DNA of 64,000 bases from Acidisoma sp965199065. GTDB taxonomy: Bacteria > Pseudomonadota > Alphaproteobacteria > Acetobacterales > Acetobacteraceae. Position numbers and translations under genes: made by a program. Positions 53,645 through 62,307 of the stretch are shown one piece after another (the first letter of the stretch is position 1; every line of letters begins with the position of its first letter). The notes beneath the pieces are model-generated. The model saw only the letters and a list, made by a program, of their open reading frames with translations, had not been told where the DNA came from and searched no databases. The DNA is taken from assembly GCF_965199065.1 (NCBI RefSeq), contig NZ_CBDAQN010000001.1:682001-746000 (forward strand), given 5' to 3'.

Positions 53645-54919
53645 ATGGCGGTTGAGAAAGTGGACACCCTAGTTGTGGGTGGCGGCCAGGCTGGCATTGC
53701 CATGAGCGAGCACCTGAGTACGGTGGGGGTGCCGCATCTCATTCTCGAGCGTCATCGCGTTGCGGAACGTTGGCGCTCCGGGCGATGGGACTCGCTCGTG
53801 GCAAATGGGCCTGCCTGGCACGATCGCTTTCCAGGTCTCGAGTTCTCGGGATTCGATGCAGAGGAGTTCGTGCCCAAGGACAAGATGGCCGAATACTTCG
53901 TTGCTTATGCCGACATGATCGGCGCCCCGATCCGCTGCGGTGTCGAGGTCAAGGCGGTGGAGAGGCTGGACCGTGCCCGTGGTTTTCGAGTGGTTACCTC
54001 GCACGGCATCATCGAGGCTGATCATGTGGTGGCCGCAACGGGCGCGTTTCACAACGCGGTCATTCCGGCTCTTGTCCCGCCGTCGGCCGGGGTGATGCAA
54101 ATTCATTCCAGCGATTACCGAAACCCTGGTCACTTGCCGGAAGGGGCCGTGCTGGTGGTCGGCTCCGGATCGTCGGGCACGCAAATCGCGGATGAACTTG
54201 TCCATGCCGGGCGGCGCGTCTTCCTCTCCGTCACTCCGCACGGCAGGCCGCCTCGCCGCTACCGGGAGAGGGACTATTGCTGGTGGCTTGGCGTGCTCGG
54301 CAGATGGGATGCGCAGACCCCGCCCGAAGGGGCCGCGCATGTCACGATCGCAGTCAGCGGCGCCGATGGAGGCAAGACAATCGATTTTCGGCGTCTTGCC
54401 CGGCAGGGCGTTGCCCTCGTGGGGCGGGTAAACGGTTATCACGATGGCGCGGTATCGTTCGATGGCGATCTAGCCGCCAATCTGGCTCGTGGCGATGCCG
54501 ATTACCGGGCCGTGCTCGATGAGGCGGATGCTTATGTTGCTCGCAACGGGCTTGAGCTTCCGGAAGATCCCGATGCCCGTCGGATAGAACCGGAGCCGGC
54601 GTGTGTTTCCGATCCGGTCCGCGTTCTCAAACTTGCCGAAGCGGGCGTGACCTGCATTCTTTGGGCGACGGGATATTCGTCCGACTTCAGCTGGTTGAAG
54701 GTCGACGCGTTCGATCGGGAAGGACGGCCGAAGCATCAGCGTGGCGTGTCGAGCGAACCGGGAATTTACTTCCTTGGCTTGCCCTGGCTGGCCAGACGCG
54801 GATCGAGCTTCATCTGGGGCGTCTGGCATGACGCCAAGTTCCTGGCCGATCATATTGCAACGCAACGCGGCTATCTGGCTTATCGCCCGCCTGCGACACG
54901 CGCGAGCGACGTGGCGTAG
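53645..54919 (+). CDS. Flavin-containing monooxygenase-like oxidoreductase
   Basis: The 424-residue enzyme has two Rossmann motifs: FAD-binding GGGQAG at 12-17 and an NADPH-binding VVGSGSSGTQIADEL near residue 176. LWATGYSSDFSWL resembles the FATGY motif of FMO/BVMO enzymes. It probably inserts oxygen at N or S, or into a ketone. ATG 53645 is chosen over GTG 53630, with a weak GGAA site. RidA and DUF1028 genes follow at once, so it may act on an amine-bearing compound, but the substrate is unknown. Confidence 0.82.
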   Translation: MAVEKVDTLVVGGGQAGIAMSEHLSTVGVPHLILERHRVAERWRSGRWDSLVANGPAWHDRFPGLEFSGFDAEEFVPKDKMAEYFVAYADMIGAPIRCGVEVKAVERLDRARGFRVVTSHGIIEADHVVAATGAFHNAVIPALVPPSAGVMQIHSSDYRNPGHLPEGAVLVVGSGSSGTQIADELVHAGRRVFLSVTPHGRPPRRYRERDYCWWLGVLGRWDAQTPPEGAAHVTIAVSGADGGKTIDFRRLARQGVALVGRVNGYHDGAVSFDGDLAANLARGDADYRAVLDEADAYVARNGLELPEDPDARRIEPEPACVSDPVRVLKLAEAGVTCILWATGYSSDFSWLKVDAFDREGRPKHQRGVSSEPGIYFLGLPWLARRGSSFIWGVWHDAKFLADHIATQRGYLAYRPPATRASDVA

Positions 54920-54958
54920 CGCGTGACGAAGGACCGGCCCGATCAGATGGAGACCGAC

Positions 54959-55375
54959 ATGGTGCATACCCGGATTCGTATGTTCAACACGAAAGATACC
55001 TATCCTGAGCAGAAGCTCGAGAACGATCTCTGCCAGGCAGTTGTTACGCGAGGCGGGCAGACCGTCTATTTGCGTGGCCAATGTCCGCAGGATCTTGATA
55101 CCGCACGGTCGATCGATAGCCATGATCCCGCCGAACAGACACATAAGGTCATGCAGAACATTCAGCAGCTCATCGAGGAATGCGGCGGCTCCATCGAGCA
55201 CCTTGTCAAGGTCGTGGTTTACATCACCGATGTGCGTCATCGCGAGGCGGTTTACCGGACCATGGGCCAGTACATCAAAGGCGTGCATCCGGTCTCGACC
55301 GGGCTCGTCGTGCAGGCGCTTGCGCGACCTGAGTGGCTGGTCGAGATCGACGCCACCGCGGTCATTCCGGACTAG
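54959..55375 (+). CDS. RidA family enamine/imine deaminase
   Basis: The 138-residue product (from ATG 54959, with GGAG six bases upstream; earlier starts at 54947 and 54923 exist) has the YjgF/RidA fold. It shows VVKVVVYITDVRHREAVYRT and, near the C-terminus, LARPEWLVEIDATAVIP, where the Arg matches the RidA catalytic Arg105. RidA enzymes hydrolyse reactive enamines, often those released by PLP enzymes or amine oxidation. It sits between the monooxygenase and DUF1028 genes, with 9 bases to the latter. Confidence 0.88.
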   Translation: MVHTRIRMFNTKDTYPEQKLENDLCQAVVTRGGQTVYLRGQCPQDLDTARSIDSHDPAEQTHKVMQNIQQLIEECGGSIEHLVKVVVYITDVRHREAVYRTMGQYIKGVHPVSTGLVVQALARPEWLVEIDATAVIPD

Positions 55376-55384
55376 AGCCGGCTC

Positions 55385-56059
55385 ATGACATTTTCGATCG
55401 TCGCGCGATGCATGAGCACCGGCATGTTTGGCGTCGCCGTCGCATCGTCTTCGCCCGCTGTTGCCGCACGTTGCGCCTATGCGGCGGCCGGCATAGGCGC
55501 GGTCGCCAGCCAGAATGTGACTGATCCGGAGCTGGGACCGCGCATCCTTGAACTCATGGCGAGAGGTGCGTCAGCAACGGAAGCCGTCGAAATAGTTCGG
55601 CGGACGGCGCGGCATGCCGATTACCGGCAGGTTCTGGCCGTCGATTTCAATGGGTTGAGCGCCATCCATTCCGGTCCGAAGGCACTGGGCATCTGGGCCG
55701 AGGCGCGGGCCGGGAATGTCGCGTGCGGTGGCAATCTGCTGGCCAACAGCGGCGTGCCGCAGGCTATGGTCGACGCGTTCCTGTCGCATCGTGGCGATCT
55801 AGGCGACCGTCTTGTCGTGACGATGCGGGCGGCTCTTGCGGCAGGAGGTGAGGCAGGCCCCGTTCACTCCGCCGGCCTCAAGCTCGTACGGGATGTGGCC
55901 TGGCCTGTTGCCGATCTGCGCTGCGACTGGACGAATGACTGCCCGATCGAACAGGTTGCCATGCTGTGGGACCTCTATAAGCCTCAGCTCGAGGCCTATG
56001 TGACACGCGCCAGCGACCCATCCGCGGCACCAAGTTACGGTGTTCCCGGCAACGAATAG
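55385..56059 (+). CDS. DUF1028 family protein (Ntn-hydrolase-like)
   Basis: The 224-residue protein starts MTFSIVARCMSTGMFGVAVA, then SSSPAVAARCAYAAAGIGAV and ASQNVTDPELGPRILELMA, the characteristic DUF1028 N-terminus. The family is predicted to have an Ntn-hydrolase fold but has no settled function. It is often found with RidA and oxidoreductases in catabolic operons, as here. The NCS1 permease gene converges 33 bases downstream. Confidence 0.88.
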   Translation: MTFSIVARCMSTGMFGVAVASSSPAVAARCAYAAAGIGAVASQNVTDPELGPRILELMARGASATEAVEIVRRTARHADYRQVLAVDFNGLSAIHSGPKALGIWAEARAGNVACGGNLLANSGVPQAMVDAFLSHRGDLGDRLVVTMRAALAAGGEAGPVHSAGLKLVRDVAWPVADLRCDWTNDCPIEQVAMLWDLYKPQLEAYVTRASDPSAAPSYGVPGNE

Positions 56060-56092
56060 GTCGGTGGACCAGAAGAAAAAGCCTGGACGGGC

Positions 56093-57481
56093 TTATTCGG
56101 CAGCCACGGCGGGAGCCACGGCTTTGGACCGGGATACGAAGTAGTAGACGGGGCTGATCACCGCCAGGCACACGATCCAGGAGATGTCGGCGCCGCCAAG
56201 CATTTTTGCGATCGGGCCGGTGTAGAGCGTCTGGGACATGAACGGCACTTCGAGGGCGATGCCCGCGATGTAGCAGGCGATAGCCGGCCACTGGAACCGA
56301 CCATAGATGCCGCCATCGGATCTGATGAACGAGGCGACATCGTAGGATCCATGGCGCACCAGGTAGTAATCAACCAGGTTGATCGCGGTCCAGGGAACCA
56401 GAACATAAAGCAGGACGTAGAGGAAGTTCATGTAGTTCGCGAGGAAGTGCGCTTGTCCCAGAATGCCGACGGCAACTGCGAAGACGAAGATGAGCAAGCT
56501 TGTGACGAGGCGCGCGCTCAGTCCGGGCAGCCAGTCGCTGGCGAAGGTTTGCACGAAGGTCAAGCAGGCGAGGACGCCGCAGTAAATGTTGATCGCGGTG
56601 CCACAGGCGAGGCCGATCGTGAAAATAATCATGATGGGGATGGCAAGTCCGCCCGAGGCATGGGTGAAGCCGGCGACCATGTCGCCACTGCCGACGATGA
56701 TCCCGAGTATGGCGCCGAGGATCATCGGGAAGATCGAGCCGAGTGCCGCTCCCCAATAGGTGCCCCAGAAGGCCGGAACAACGCCCGTGTTCTTCGGCAT
56801 GTAGCGTGTGTAGTCCGAAACGTACGGCGCGTAGGAGAGCGTCCACAGGGCGCCGAGCGATGCGGCGCCGATGAAGTTCGGCAGGGTGTAGGTGCCGGCG
56901 GTCAGGAGATTTTTCGGCAGGCCGACGAAGAACGCCAACATGACGAAGACGGCGAGGAGTGCCAGCCCCGTGACGATGGATACGTATTTGCTGTATTCAT
57001 GGATGATGTCGTAGCCGTAGATTGCTGCGGCAAGGCTGATGACGCCGAGAATGACAACGCCTGTGTCGATGCTGACACTCGGCAGGACGGAGTGGATCGA
57101 CTGCCCTCCGAGCACCATGTTCGAAGCGATGAACCCCAGGTACATCAGGATCACGGCGACGATGATGACGATGGAGCCTACCGAGCCAAACTGGCCGCGC
57201 GTCTGCACCATCTGCGGCACGCCAAGCTGAGGCCCCTGCGCGGCGTGCAACGCCATGAAGATCGTGCCGACCAACACGCCGATCGCGACAGCAAAACATG
57301 CCGATACGAACCCTAGCCCGAACAGCGTGGTGGCCAGACCGCCCGTGACGACGGTGAGGATGTTCATGTTGCAGCCAAACCAGATGGTAAACAGGTAGCT
57401 GCCTGTACCATGCCGTTTATCTAGCCCGATGGGCTGGATGGTGTTGTGCTCTATCGCACCGAGTGGTGGTGAATCCATCAC
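56093..57481 (-). CDS. NCS1 family cytosine/purine/hydantoin permease
   Basis: The 462-residue transporter has about 12 membrane helices and the nucleobase:cation-symporter-1 start (IGLDKRHGTGSYLFTIWFGC, then NMNILTVVTGGLATTLFG). It imports nucleobases, hydantoins, allantoin or related compounds with H+ or Na+. It converges on the FMO-RidA-DUF1028 run and may supply their substrate, but opposite orientation makes co-regulation uncertain. The following 247 bases hold no gene. Confidence 0.88.
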   Translation of the reverse strand: MMDSPPLGAIEHNTIQPIGLDKRHGTGSYLFTIWFGCNMNILTVVTGGLATTLFGLGFVSACFAVAIGVLVGTIFMALHAAQGPQLGVPQMVQTRGQFGSVGSIVIIVAVILMYLGFIASNMVLGGQSIHSVLPSVSIDTGVVILGVISLAAAIYGYDIIHEYSKYVSIVTGLALLAVFVMLAFFVGLPKNLLTAGTYTLPNFIGAASLGALWTLSYAPYVSDYTRYMPKNTGVVPAFWGTYWGAALGSIFPMILGAILGIIVGSGDMVAGFTHASGGLAIPIMIIFTIGLACGTAINIYCGVLACLTFVQTFASDWLPGLSARLVTSLLIFVFAVAVGILGQAHFLANYMNFLYVLLYVLVPWTAINLVDYYLVRHGSYDVASFIRSDGGIYGRFQWPAIACYIAGIALEVPFMSQTLYTGPIAKMLGGADISWIVCLAVISPVYYFVSRSKAVAPAVAAE

Positions 57482-57728
57482 ATTCTCCCAGGCAGAATTC
57501 TGCCGGTTATGACCAGCCTGACCGAGCCGTGATGGTGGCGATCGTCCCGAAGCTAGCCTTTTAACTGACGAGATTGTTCTCGCAGCGGAGATTGATCAAT
57601 CGATTCGATAGCATACTGCCGATCTTGGTCAATACGAAACCTCCCCGCGGCGCGCATCGCCAATGATAAGTCGCGTCCGGCGAGCGGGCGTTTCGCTTCC
57701 AGCGTCCCCTCTCATCATGCCGTTGGCT

Positions 57729-58835
57729 TCAGGCCCCGATGGGCACGTGCTCCAGTCGCGCCTCGATCATGCCGATCAACGCGTCCTCCGCGGGCTTCAG
57801 CTCCTGCCCACCGCTCAGCGCGAGATGAGCATAGGGGTCGGGCGTCGGCGGCAACCCTGCCAGCGTCTCCATCACGGCAAGACCGCACCATGGCGCATAG
57901 GCCGGCGAGTAGCCGCCCTCGTGGCAGAGCGCCAGCCGGCCCTGGCAGAGCTGCGCCGCGGCCGCCATCAGCCGCTCGGTCATGGCCCGGTAACTGTCCG
58001 TCGTCAGGAGCATGCGGCCGAGCGGGTCCATCGCACAGGCGTCGAAGCCGGAGGGCACGATGATTATCTCTGGCCGGAACCGCTCGAGCGCGGGAAGCAC
58101 GATGCGGTCGAAGGCGGCCAAATAGCCGCCGTGCCCGGTGCCGGGCGGCAGCGGCACGTTGATGTTGGCGCCTTCCCCAGCACCCGTCCCGCGCTCCTCG
58201 ACACCGCCCGAATCGAGCGGGTAGCAGCGATCCTGATGCAGGGAGATCGTGAGCACATCTGCATCCTCATAGAACAGAGACTGCGTGCCGTTGCCATGAT
58301 GCACATCCCAATCCACCGTCGCGATGCGCCGCGCCCCGCGCGTGCGGCGCAGATGTTCGATCGCGATCGGGATGTTGGCCAACAGGCAGAAACCGCGGCC
58401 CCGGTCGCGCTCGCAATGGTGGCCCGGCGGGCGGACGAGCGCATAGGCGGTATCGACAGTGCGGTCCCACACAGCCTCCGCGGCGACCAGGCAGCCGCCC
58501 GCCGACATCAGTGCGATCTCCCAGGAATTCTTGCCGACGGGCGCATGGTCTCCGGCCTCGCCGAAACCCAGCTCGCTCATCGCCTGCAGGCGCTCGATAT
58601 AGGCGGCGCCATGGACGCGCAGCACCTCGTCCATGGTGACCGGACGAGGCCGCAGCGGCGTCAGGCTGTCCATCACGCCGGTGACCTCGAGCAGGTTGCG
58701 CATGCGGCGCTTGGCGGACGGGTTCTCGATGTGGATCTCGGGCTCGACGAGGCCCCCAGCCGGGATGGAACCCGCGGCCATCCCCGTGTTGTGCCACATG
58801 TAGCGCTCGTGCCAGACGAAGCCGACGTTGGGCAT
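57729..58835 (-). CDS. Histone-deacetylase-superfamily amidohydrolase (acetylpolyamine amidohydrolase-like)
   Basis: The 368-residue zinc hydrolase has the class II HDAC core: VRPPGHHCERDRGRGFCLL with the catalytic His pair, VDWDVHHGNGTQSLF with zinc ligands, SGFDACAMDPLG with the third ligand, and HEGGY with the transition-state Tyr. Bacterial members deacetylate acetylpolyamines or other amides. ATG 58835 directly abuts the stop of the GMC oxidoreductase. It is the last gene of a five-gene minus-strand run. The absence of histones makes a small-molecule substrate likely. Confidence 0.88.
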   Translation of the reverse strand: MPNVGFVWHERYMWHNTGMAAGSIPAGGLVEPEIHIENPSAKRRMRNLLEVTGVMDSLTPLRPRPVTMDEVLRVHGAAYIERLQAMSELGFGEAGDHAPVGKNSWEIALMSAGGCLVAAEAVWDRTVDTAYALVRPPGHHCERDRGRGFCLLANIPIAIEHLRRTRGARRIATVDWDVHHGNGTQSLFYEDADVLTISLHQDRCYPLDSGGVEERGTGAGEGANINVPLPPGTGHGGYLAAFDRIVLPALERFRPEIIIVPSGFDACAMDPLGRMLLTTDSYRAMTERLMAAAAQLCQGRLALCHEGGYSPAYAPWCGLAVMETLAGLPPTPDPYAHLALSGGQELKPAEDALIGMIEARLEHVPIGA

Positions 58836-60446
58836 TCAGACAGCCTCCTTCATCGCGGCGCGCGGCGCGGTCGCGCCCAGGAACTCCGCCGCCCGTTCCG
58901 CGATCATGATCGTCGGCGCATTCGTGTTGCCGGAGATCATGCGCGGAAAGACGCTGGCATCGGCGACGGTGAGACCCTCCAGCCCATGCACCCTGAGATG
59001 CGGATCGACCACCGCCAGACGGTCGGTGCCCATCCTGCAGGTGCTGGTCGGGTGATAGAGCGTCGTGCACTGGCTGCGGATGAAGTCGCCGATGTCGTCA
59101 TCGCTTTCGAGGCCCGCGCTCGGAGCGATCTCATGGTCGAGCAACTCGGCGAGCGGGGATTGCGCCGCGATCCGCCGGTTGAGCCGCACCCCCTCCACCA
59201 TGGTCGCGAGGTCCGTGCCGCTGTCGTCGGAGCTGAAGTAGCGCGGGTCGAGCGACGGATGCTCGAGCGGGTCGGCCGAGCGCAGGCGAAGCTCGCCCTG
59301 GCTCTTCGGCCGCTGCAGCGTCGCGTGGAAGGTGAAGCCGGCATGGCTCGCGAGGTAGCGGGCATGGTCGCGATGACCGGAGACGACACCATAGAGTTGC
59401 AGATCCGGCTCGACATCCGGCCTGCTGCGCACGAAGCCGCCGGCCGCGACCCAGCAGGAGGTGAAGGCGCCGCTGCGCTGCTCCTGCCATTCGGTCATGG
59501 CCGCCGCGAGTTCGGCGCCGGTCATGCCGCCGATGCCGACACGCTCCTTGGTGCGGTAGGTGATGGGAATGTTGATGTGGTCCTGCAGGCTCTTGCCGAC
59601 GCCCGGCAGATCGTGCACCGGCGCCACGTCCACGGCTTCCAGCTCCGCGGCGGGGCCGATGCCCGAGAGCAGCAGAAGCTGGGCCGAGCCGATGCTACCG
59701 GCCGAGAGGATGATTTCGGGCGCATAGGCGGTCTCCGGCTGACCGCGATCGAGAAACGAAACGCCTTGCGCCCGGCCATGCTCGACATGGATGCGGGTCG
59801 TTAAAACGCCGGTTCGCACAGTGAGGTTGGAGCGGCCAAGCGCGGGGCGAAGGAAGGATTTGGCCGTGCCGAACCGCTCGCCGTCCTTCACCGTAAGCTG
59901 GAACCAGCCGACGCCCTCCTGCTCAGGGCCATTGAAGTCGGCGTTGTCGGGCATCCCGGCCGCCTGCGCGGCGCGATGCCAGAGCCGTTCCACCGGATCG
60001 ACAAAGGGCACGTCGGAGATGGTCAGCTCTCCGCCAGCCGCGTGCAACGGGCTGTTGCCGAGGCGCGGATTGTTCTCGGATCGCAGAAAGACCGGCAGCA
60101 CGTCCTGCCAGCCCCATCCGGTGCAGCCGGCAGCCGCCCAGCCGTCATAGTCGGACGGCAGGCCGCGGATATAGATCATGGCATTGAGCGACCCCGAGCC
60201 GCCGACCATACGGCCGCGAGGCCAGTAGATGCGCCGCATGCGGCATCCAACCTGCGGCTCCGTGTGGTACCCCCAATCGACGCCAGTGTTGAACATCATC
60301 GGCCAGTTGGCGGGGATGTCACTGTCTTGCGGCGCCGCGCGTCCGGCTTCCAGCACCAGAACGCGCCGCCGGGGATCGGCGGAGAGGCGGTTCGCGAGCA
60401 CGCAGCCCGCGCTGCCTCCGCCAACGATGATCGTGTCATAGGTCAC
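58836..60446 (-). CDS. GMC family FAD-dependent oxidoreductase (choline/alcohol dehydrogenase-like)
   Basis: The 536-residue flavoenzyme has the ADP-binding VGGGSAGCVLANRLS, GMC signature 1 around WPRGRMVGGSGSLNAMIYIR, signature 2 around ILSAGSIGSAQLLLLSGIGP, and the C-terminal active-site region with YHPTSTCRMGTD and ISGNTNAPTIMIAERAA. GTG 60446 is preferred because GGAGGAG is correctly spaced upstream; ATG 60500 and 60530 are possible. It oxidises an alcohol group such as choline or a polyol. The neighbouring symporter and hydrolases suggest a single catabolic route. Confidence 0.9.
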   Translation of the reverse strand: MTYDTIIVGGGSAGCVLANRLSADPRRRVLVLEAGRAAPQDSDIPANWPMMFNTGVDWGYHTEPQVGCRMRRIYWPRGRMVGGSGSLNAMIYIRGLPSDYDGWAAAGCTGWGWQDVLPVFLRSENNPRLGNSPLHAAGGELTISDVPFVDPVERLWHRAAQAAGMPDNADFNGPEQEGVGWFQLTVKDGERFGTAKSFLRPALGRSNLTVRTGVLTTRIHVEHGRAQGVSFLDRGQPETAYAPEIILSAGSIGSAQLLLLSGIGPAAELEAVDVAPVHDLPGVGKSLQDHINIPITYRTKERVGIGGMTGAELAAAMTEWQEQRSGAFTSCWVAAGGFVRSRPDVEPDLQLYGVVSGHRDHARYLASHAGFTFHATLQRPKSQGELRLRSADPLEHPSLDPRYFSSDDSGTDLATMVEGVRLNRRIAAQSPLAELLDHEIAPSAGLESDDDIGDFIRSQCTTLYHPTSTCRMGTDRLAVVDPHLRVHGLEGLTVADASVFPRMISGNTNAPTIMIAERAAEFLGATAPRAAMKEAV

Positions 60447-60468
60447 GGCAAGCTCCTCCCAGGCGCAT

Positions 60469-60711
60469 TCAGCCTGCGGCGAAGGCGCCGCGACGTTCAT
60501 CGTCCCAATAGGCGGCGAGCAGGCTGGCAACGATAAAAAGGCCGAGCGCCCCGTAATAGACGATCGAGCACGGCAGGCCGAAGACGATGGGCGTGGGGCG
60601 GCCGAGCGCCCAATAGATGGGCGGGAAGAGCGCCAGAATGGCGTCGAGCGCGAACCAGATCGAAATGAAGGTCGACCGGGGACGGCTTGCGGGCAGCGGG
60701 GCGAGGGACAT
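60469..60711 (-). CDS. DUF3311-like small membrane protein
   Basis: This 80-residue protein has two membrane helices (about 17-33 and 42-66) and the motif FPPIYWALGRPTPIVFGLP, typical of the short DUF3311 proteins that accompany SSS symporters. It lies between the symporter and the GMC oxidoreductase genes, 22 bases from each. It is probably an accessory subunit of the symporter. Confidence 0.85.
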   Translation of the reverse strand: MSLAPLPASRPRSTFISIWFALDAILALFPPIYWALGRPTPIVFGLPCSIVYYGALGLFIVASLLAAYWDDERRGAFAAG

Positions 60712-60733
60712 GATGCGGACTTTCCTCTGCTGA

Positions 60734-62251
60734 TCAGGCGCGGCGCGGCTTCAGTGCGAGGGCGCCGATGGCGCTCGCGCTCGGCATGCGGCTGCTGGTC
60801 AGCGCGAAGAGGCCGCGGACCCTCTCCTGCTCCTGGGCGCCGCTCGGCAGCAGCACGGCGCAGGCGGCGTAGATGCCGGCATTGACGATCAGCGCGATGA
60901 CGCCGGAGGTCAGGCCCCAGGCCCAGCCGATGCTGAGCGGGTAGATCGCCTGCAGGATGATGGCGAGGGCGAAGCCTGCCACCATGCCGAGGATGGCGCC
61001 GGTGGCGTTCCCGCGCCGCCAGAAGATGCCGAGATATTGCGGCACCGCGAGCTGGATGATGCCCTGGTAGGACAGGATCGCCAGCATGAAGAGATGGGGA
61101 ATGCTGCGCGTGGCGAGTGCCGCCGAGATGACCGTGACGACCACCATGCCGATCTTGGCGACGATGACCGAGTTCCTGTGGTTCATGGGCCGATAGGCGC
61201 CGACGAGGTCGTTAGCGACCTGCGCCCCCGTCGCCTGCACGTTGCCGTCGACATTGCCCATCGTCGCCGCCAGCACGACGACGCCGGCGAGGCCGAGCAG
61301 CACCGGGCCGCCGGCCAGGCGGCAGACGGTGAACCACATCGCGTCCGGCGCTTTGGCGACCTCGGGCAGACCGGCGGCGAGGAGACCGAGAATGACGAGG
61401 GCGACGGACCAGACCAGTGAGAGCGGGGCGCCAAAGGCGCCGGCACGCTGCACGCTACGCACGCCGTTCGCGGTGTAGAGACGGATGAAGATGGCGGGCC
61501 AGCACCAGCCGCCGATGGCGCCCGAGAAGATGATGGCGAAGAGGTAAAGAGGCCCGATCCCGGCGCCGAGGCCGGGCACCGCGAGCTTGGCGGCAGGCAG
61601 GTGGCCGAGGCCCAGGCCACGGCCCCAGATGAGCCAGGCGATCAGGCCAAGGATGATGAAGACGCCACCGATGTAAGCGACGATGCCCTGCAGCATGTCC
61701 GAGATTATCACGCCGCGCATGCCCATGCGGATCGTCCAGAACTGGCGCACCACCATGATGAGGACGGCGATGAGAACCGCCGTGGTGGCACTCAGGGCGC
61801 CGTAGGACAGGGCCTGGAACATGTCGCCGAGACCCTTGAAGCCCAGGATAAGCCAGGGGATGCCCGAGACGATGCCGATGATCGCGCCGACCACCGAGAC
61901 GCCGCGCGAGTTGTAGCGCAGTGCGAACAGGTCCGGCTGGGTCTTGAGATCGAAGAGCTTGCCCCAGACCCAGACACGCTCGGCCATCACGTACATGAGC
62001 ACGACCGTGAGGAGGCTGTAGATCACCATGTAGAAGCCGATGACGCCGGAGCCTGCGGCAAGGCCGGTGAGGGCGAGGAAGATGCCGCCGGGCCACCAGG
62101 TGTTGAGGAAGGACATCGCCTGATACGTCCAGCCGAAGGACCGGTCGGCGACGGCATAATCGGTGAACGACTTGTCGGTCACATGGGCCCGTTGCAGCAC
62201 CACGATCACGGCAATGCAGAAGAGCAGGATCAGGCCAAAGGTGATGATCAC
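60734..62251 (-). CDS. Sodium:solute symporter (SSS family)
   Basis: The 505-residue transporter has about 13 membrane helices. SFGWTYQAMSFLNTWWPGGI followed by FLALTGLAAGSGVIGF, and FKGLGDMFQALSYG, are characteristic of the SSS family. DUF3311 follows, the usual two-gene unit. It probably imports the substrate of the downstream GMC oxidoreductase and amidohydrolase. The compound cannot be named from sequence. Confidence 0.9.
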   Translation of the reverse strand: MIITFGLILLFCIAVIVVLQRAHVTDKSFTDYAVADRSFGWTYQAMSFLNTWWPGGIFLALTGLAAGSGVIGFYMVIYSLLTVVLMYVMAERVWVWGKLFDLKTQPDLFALRYNSRGVSVVGAIIGIVSGIPWLILGFKGLGDMFQALSYGALSATTAVLIAVLIMVVRQFWTIRMGMRGVIISDMLQGIVAYIGGVFIILGLIAWLIWGRGLGLGHLPAAKLAVPGLGAGIGPLYLFAIIFSGAIGGWCWPAIFIRLYTANGVRSVQRAGAFGAPLSLVWSVALVILGLLAAGLPEVAKAPDAMWFTVCRLAGGPVLLGLAGVVVLAATMGNVDGNVQATGAQVANDLVGAYRPMNHRNSVIVAKIGMVVVTVISAALATRSIPHLFMLAILSYQGIIQLAVPQYLGIFWRRGNATGAILGMVAGFALAIILQAIYPLSIGWAWGLTSGVIALIVNAGIYAACAVLLPSGAQEQERVRGLFALTSSRMPSASAIGALALKPRRA

Positions 62252-62307
62252 AGGCAGGCACTCCTGAACGGGGTGGCGGTCAGCGGGCTGATCTCAAAGG
62301 GCGGATG

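Noticed and set aside
57663..59804. A 713-codon plus-strand open frame opposite the HDAC-like and GMC genes
   Set aside because: Both minus-strand genes have full family motifs; the plus-strand translation has no domain and typical mirror-frame composition.
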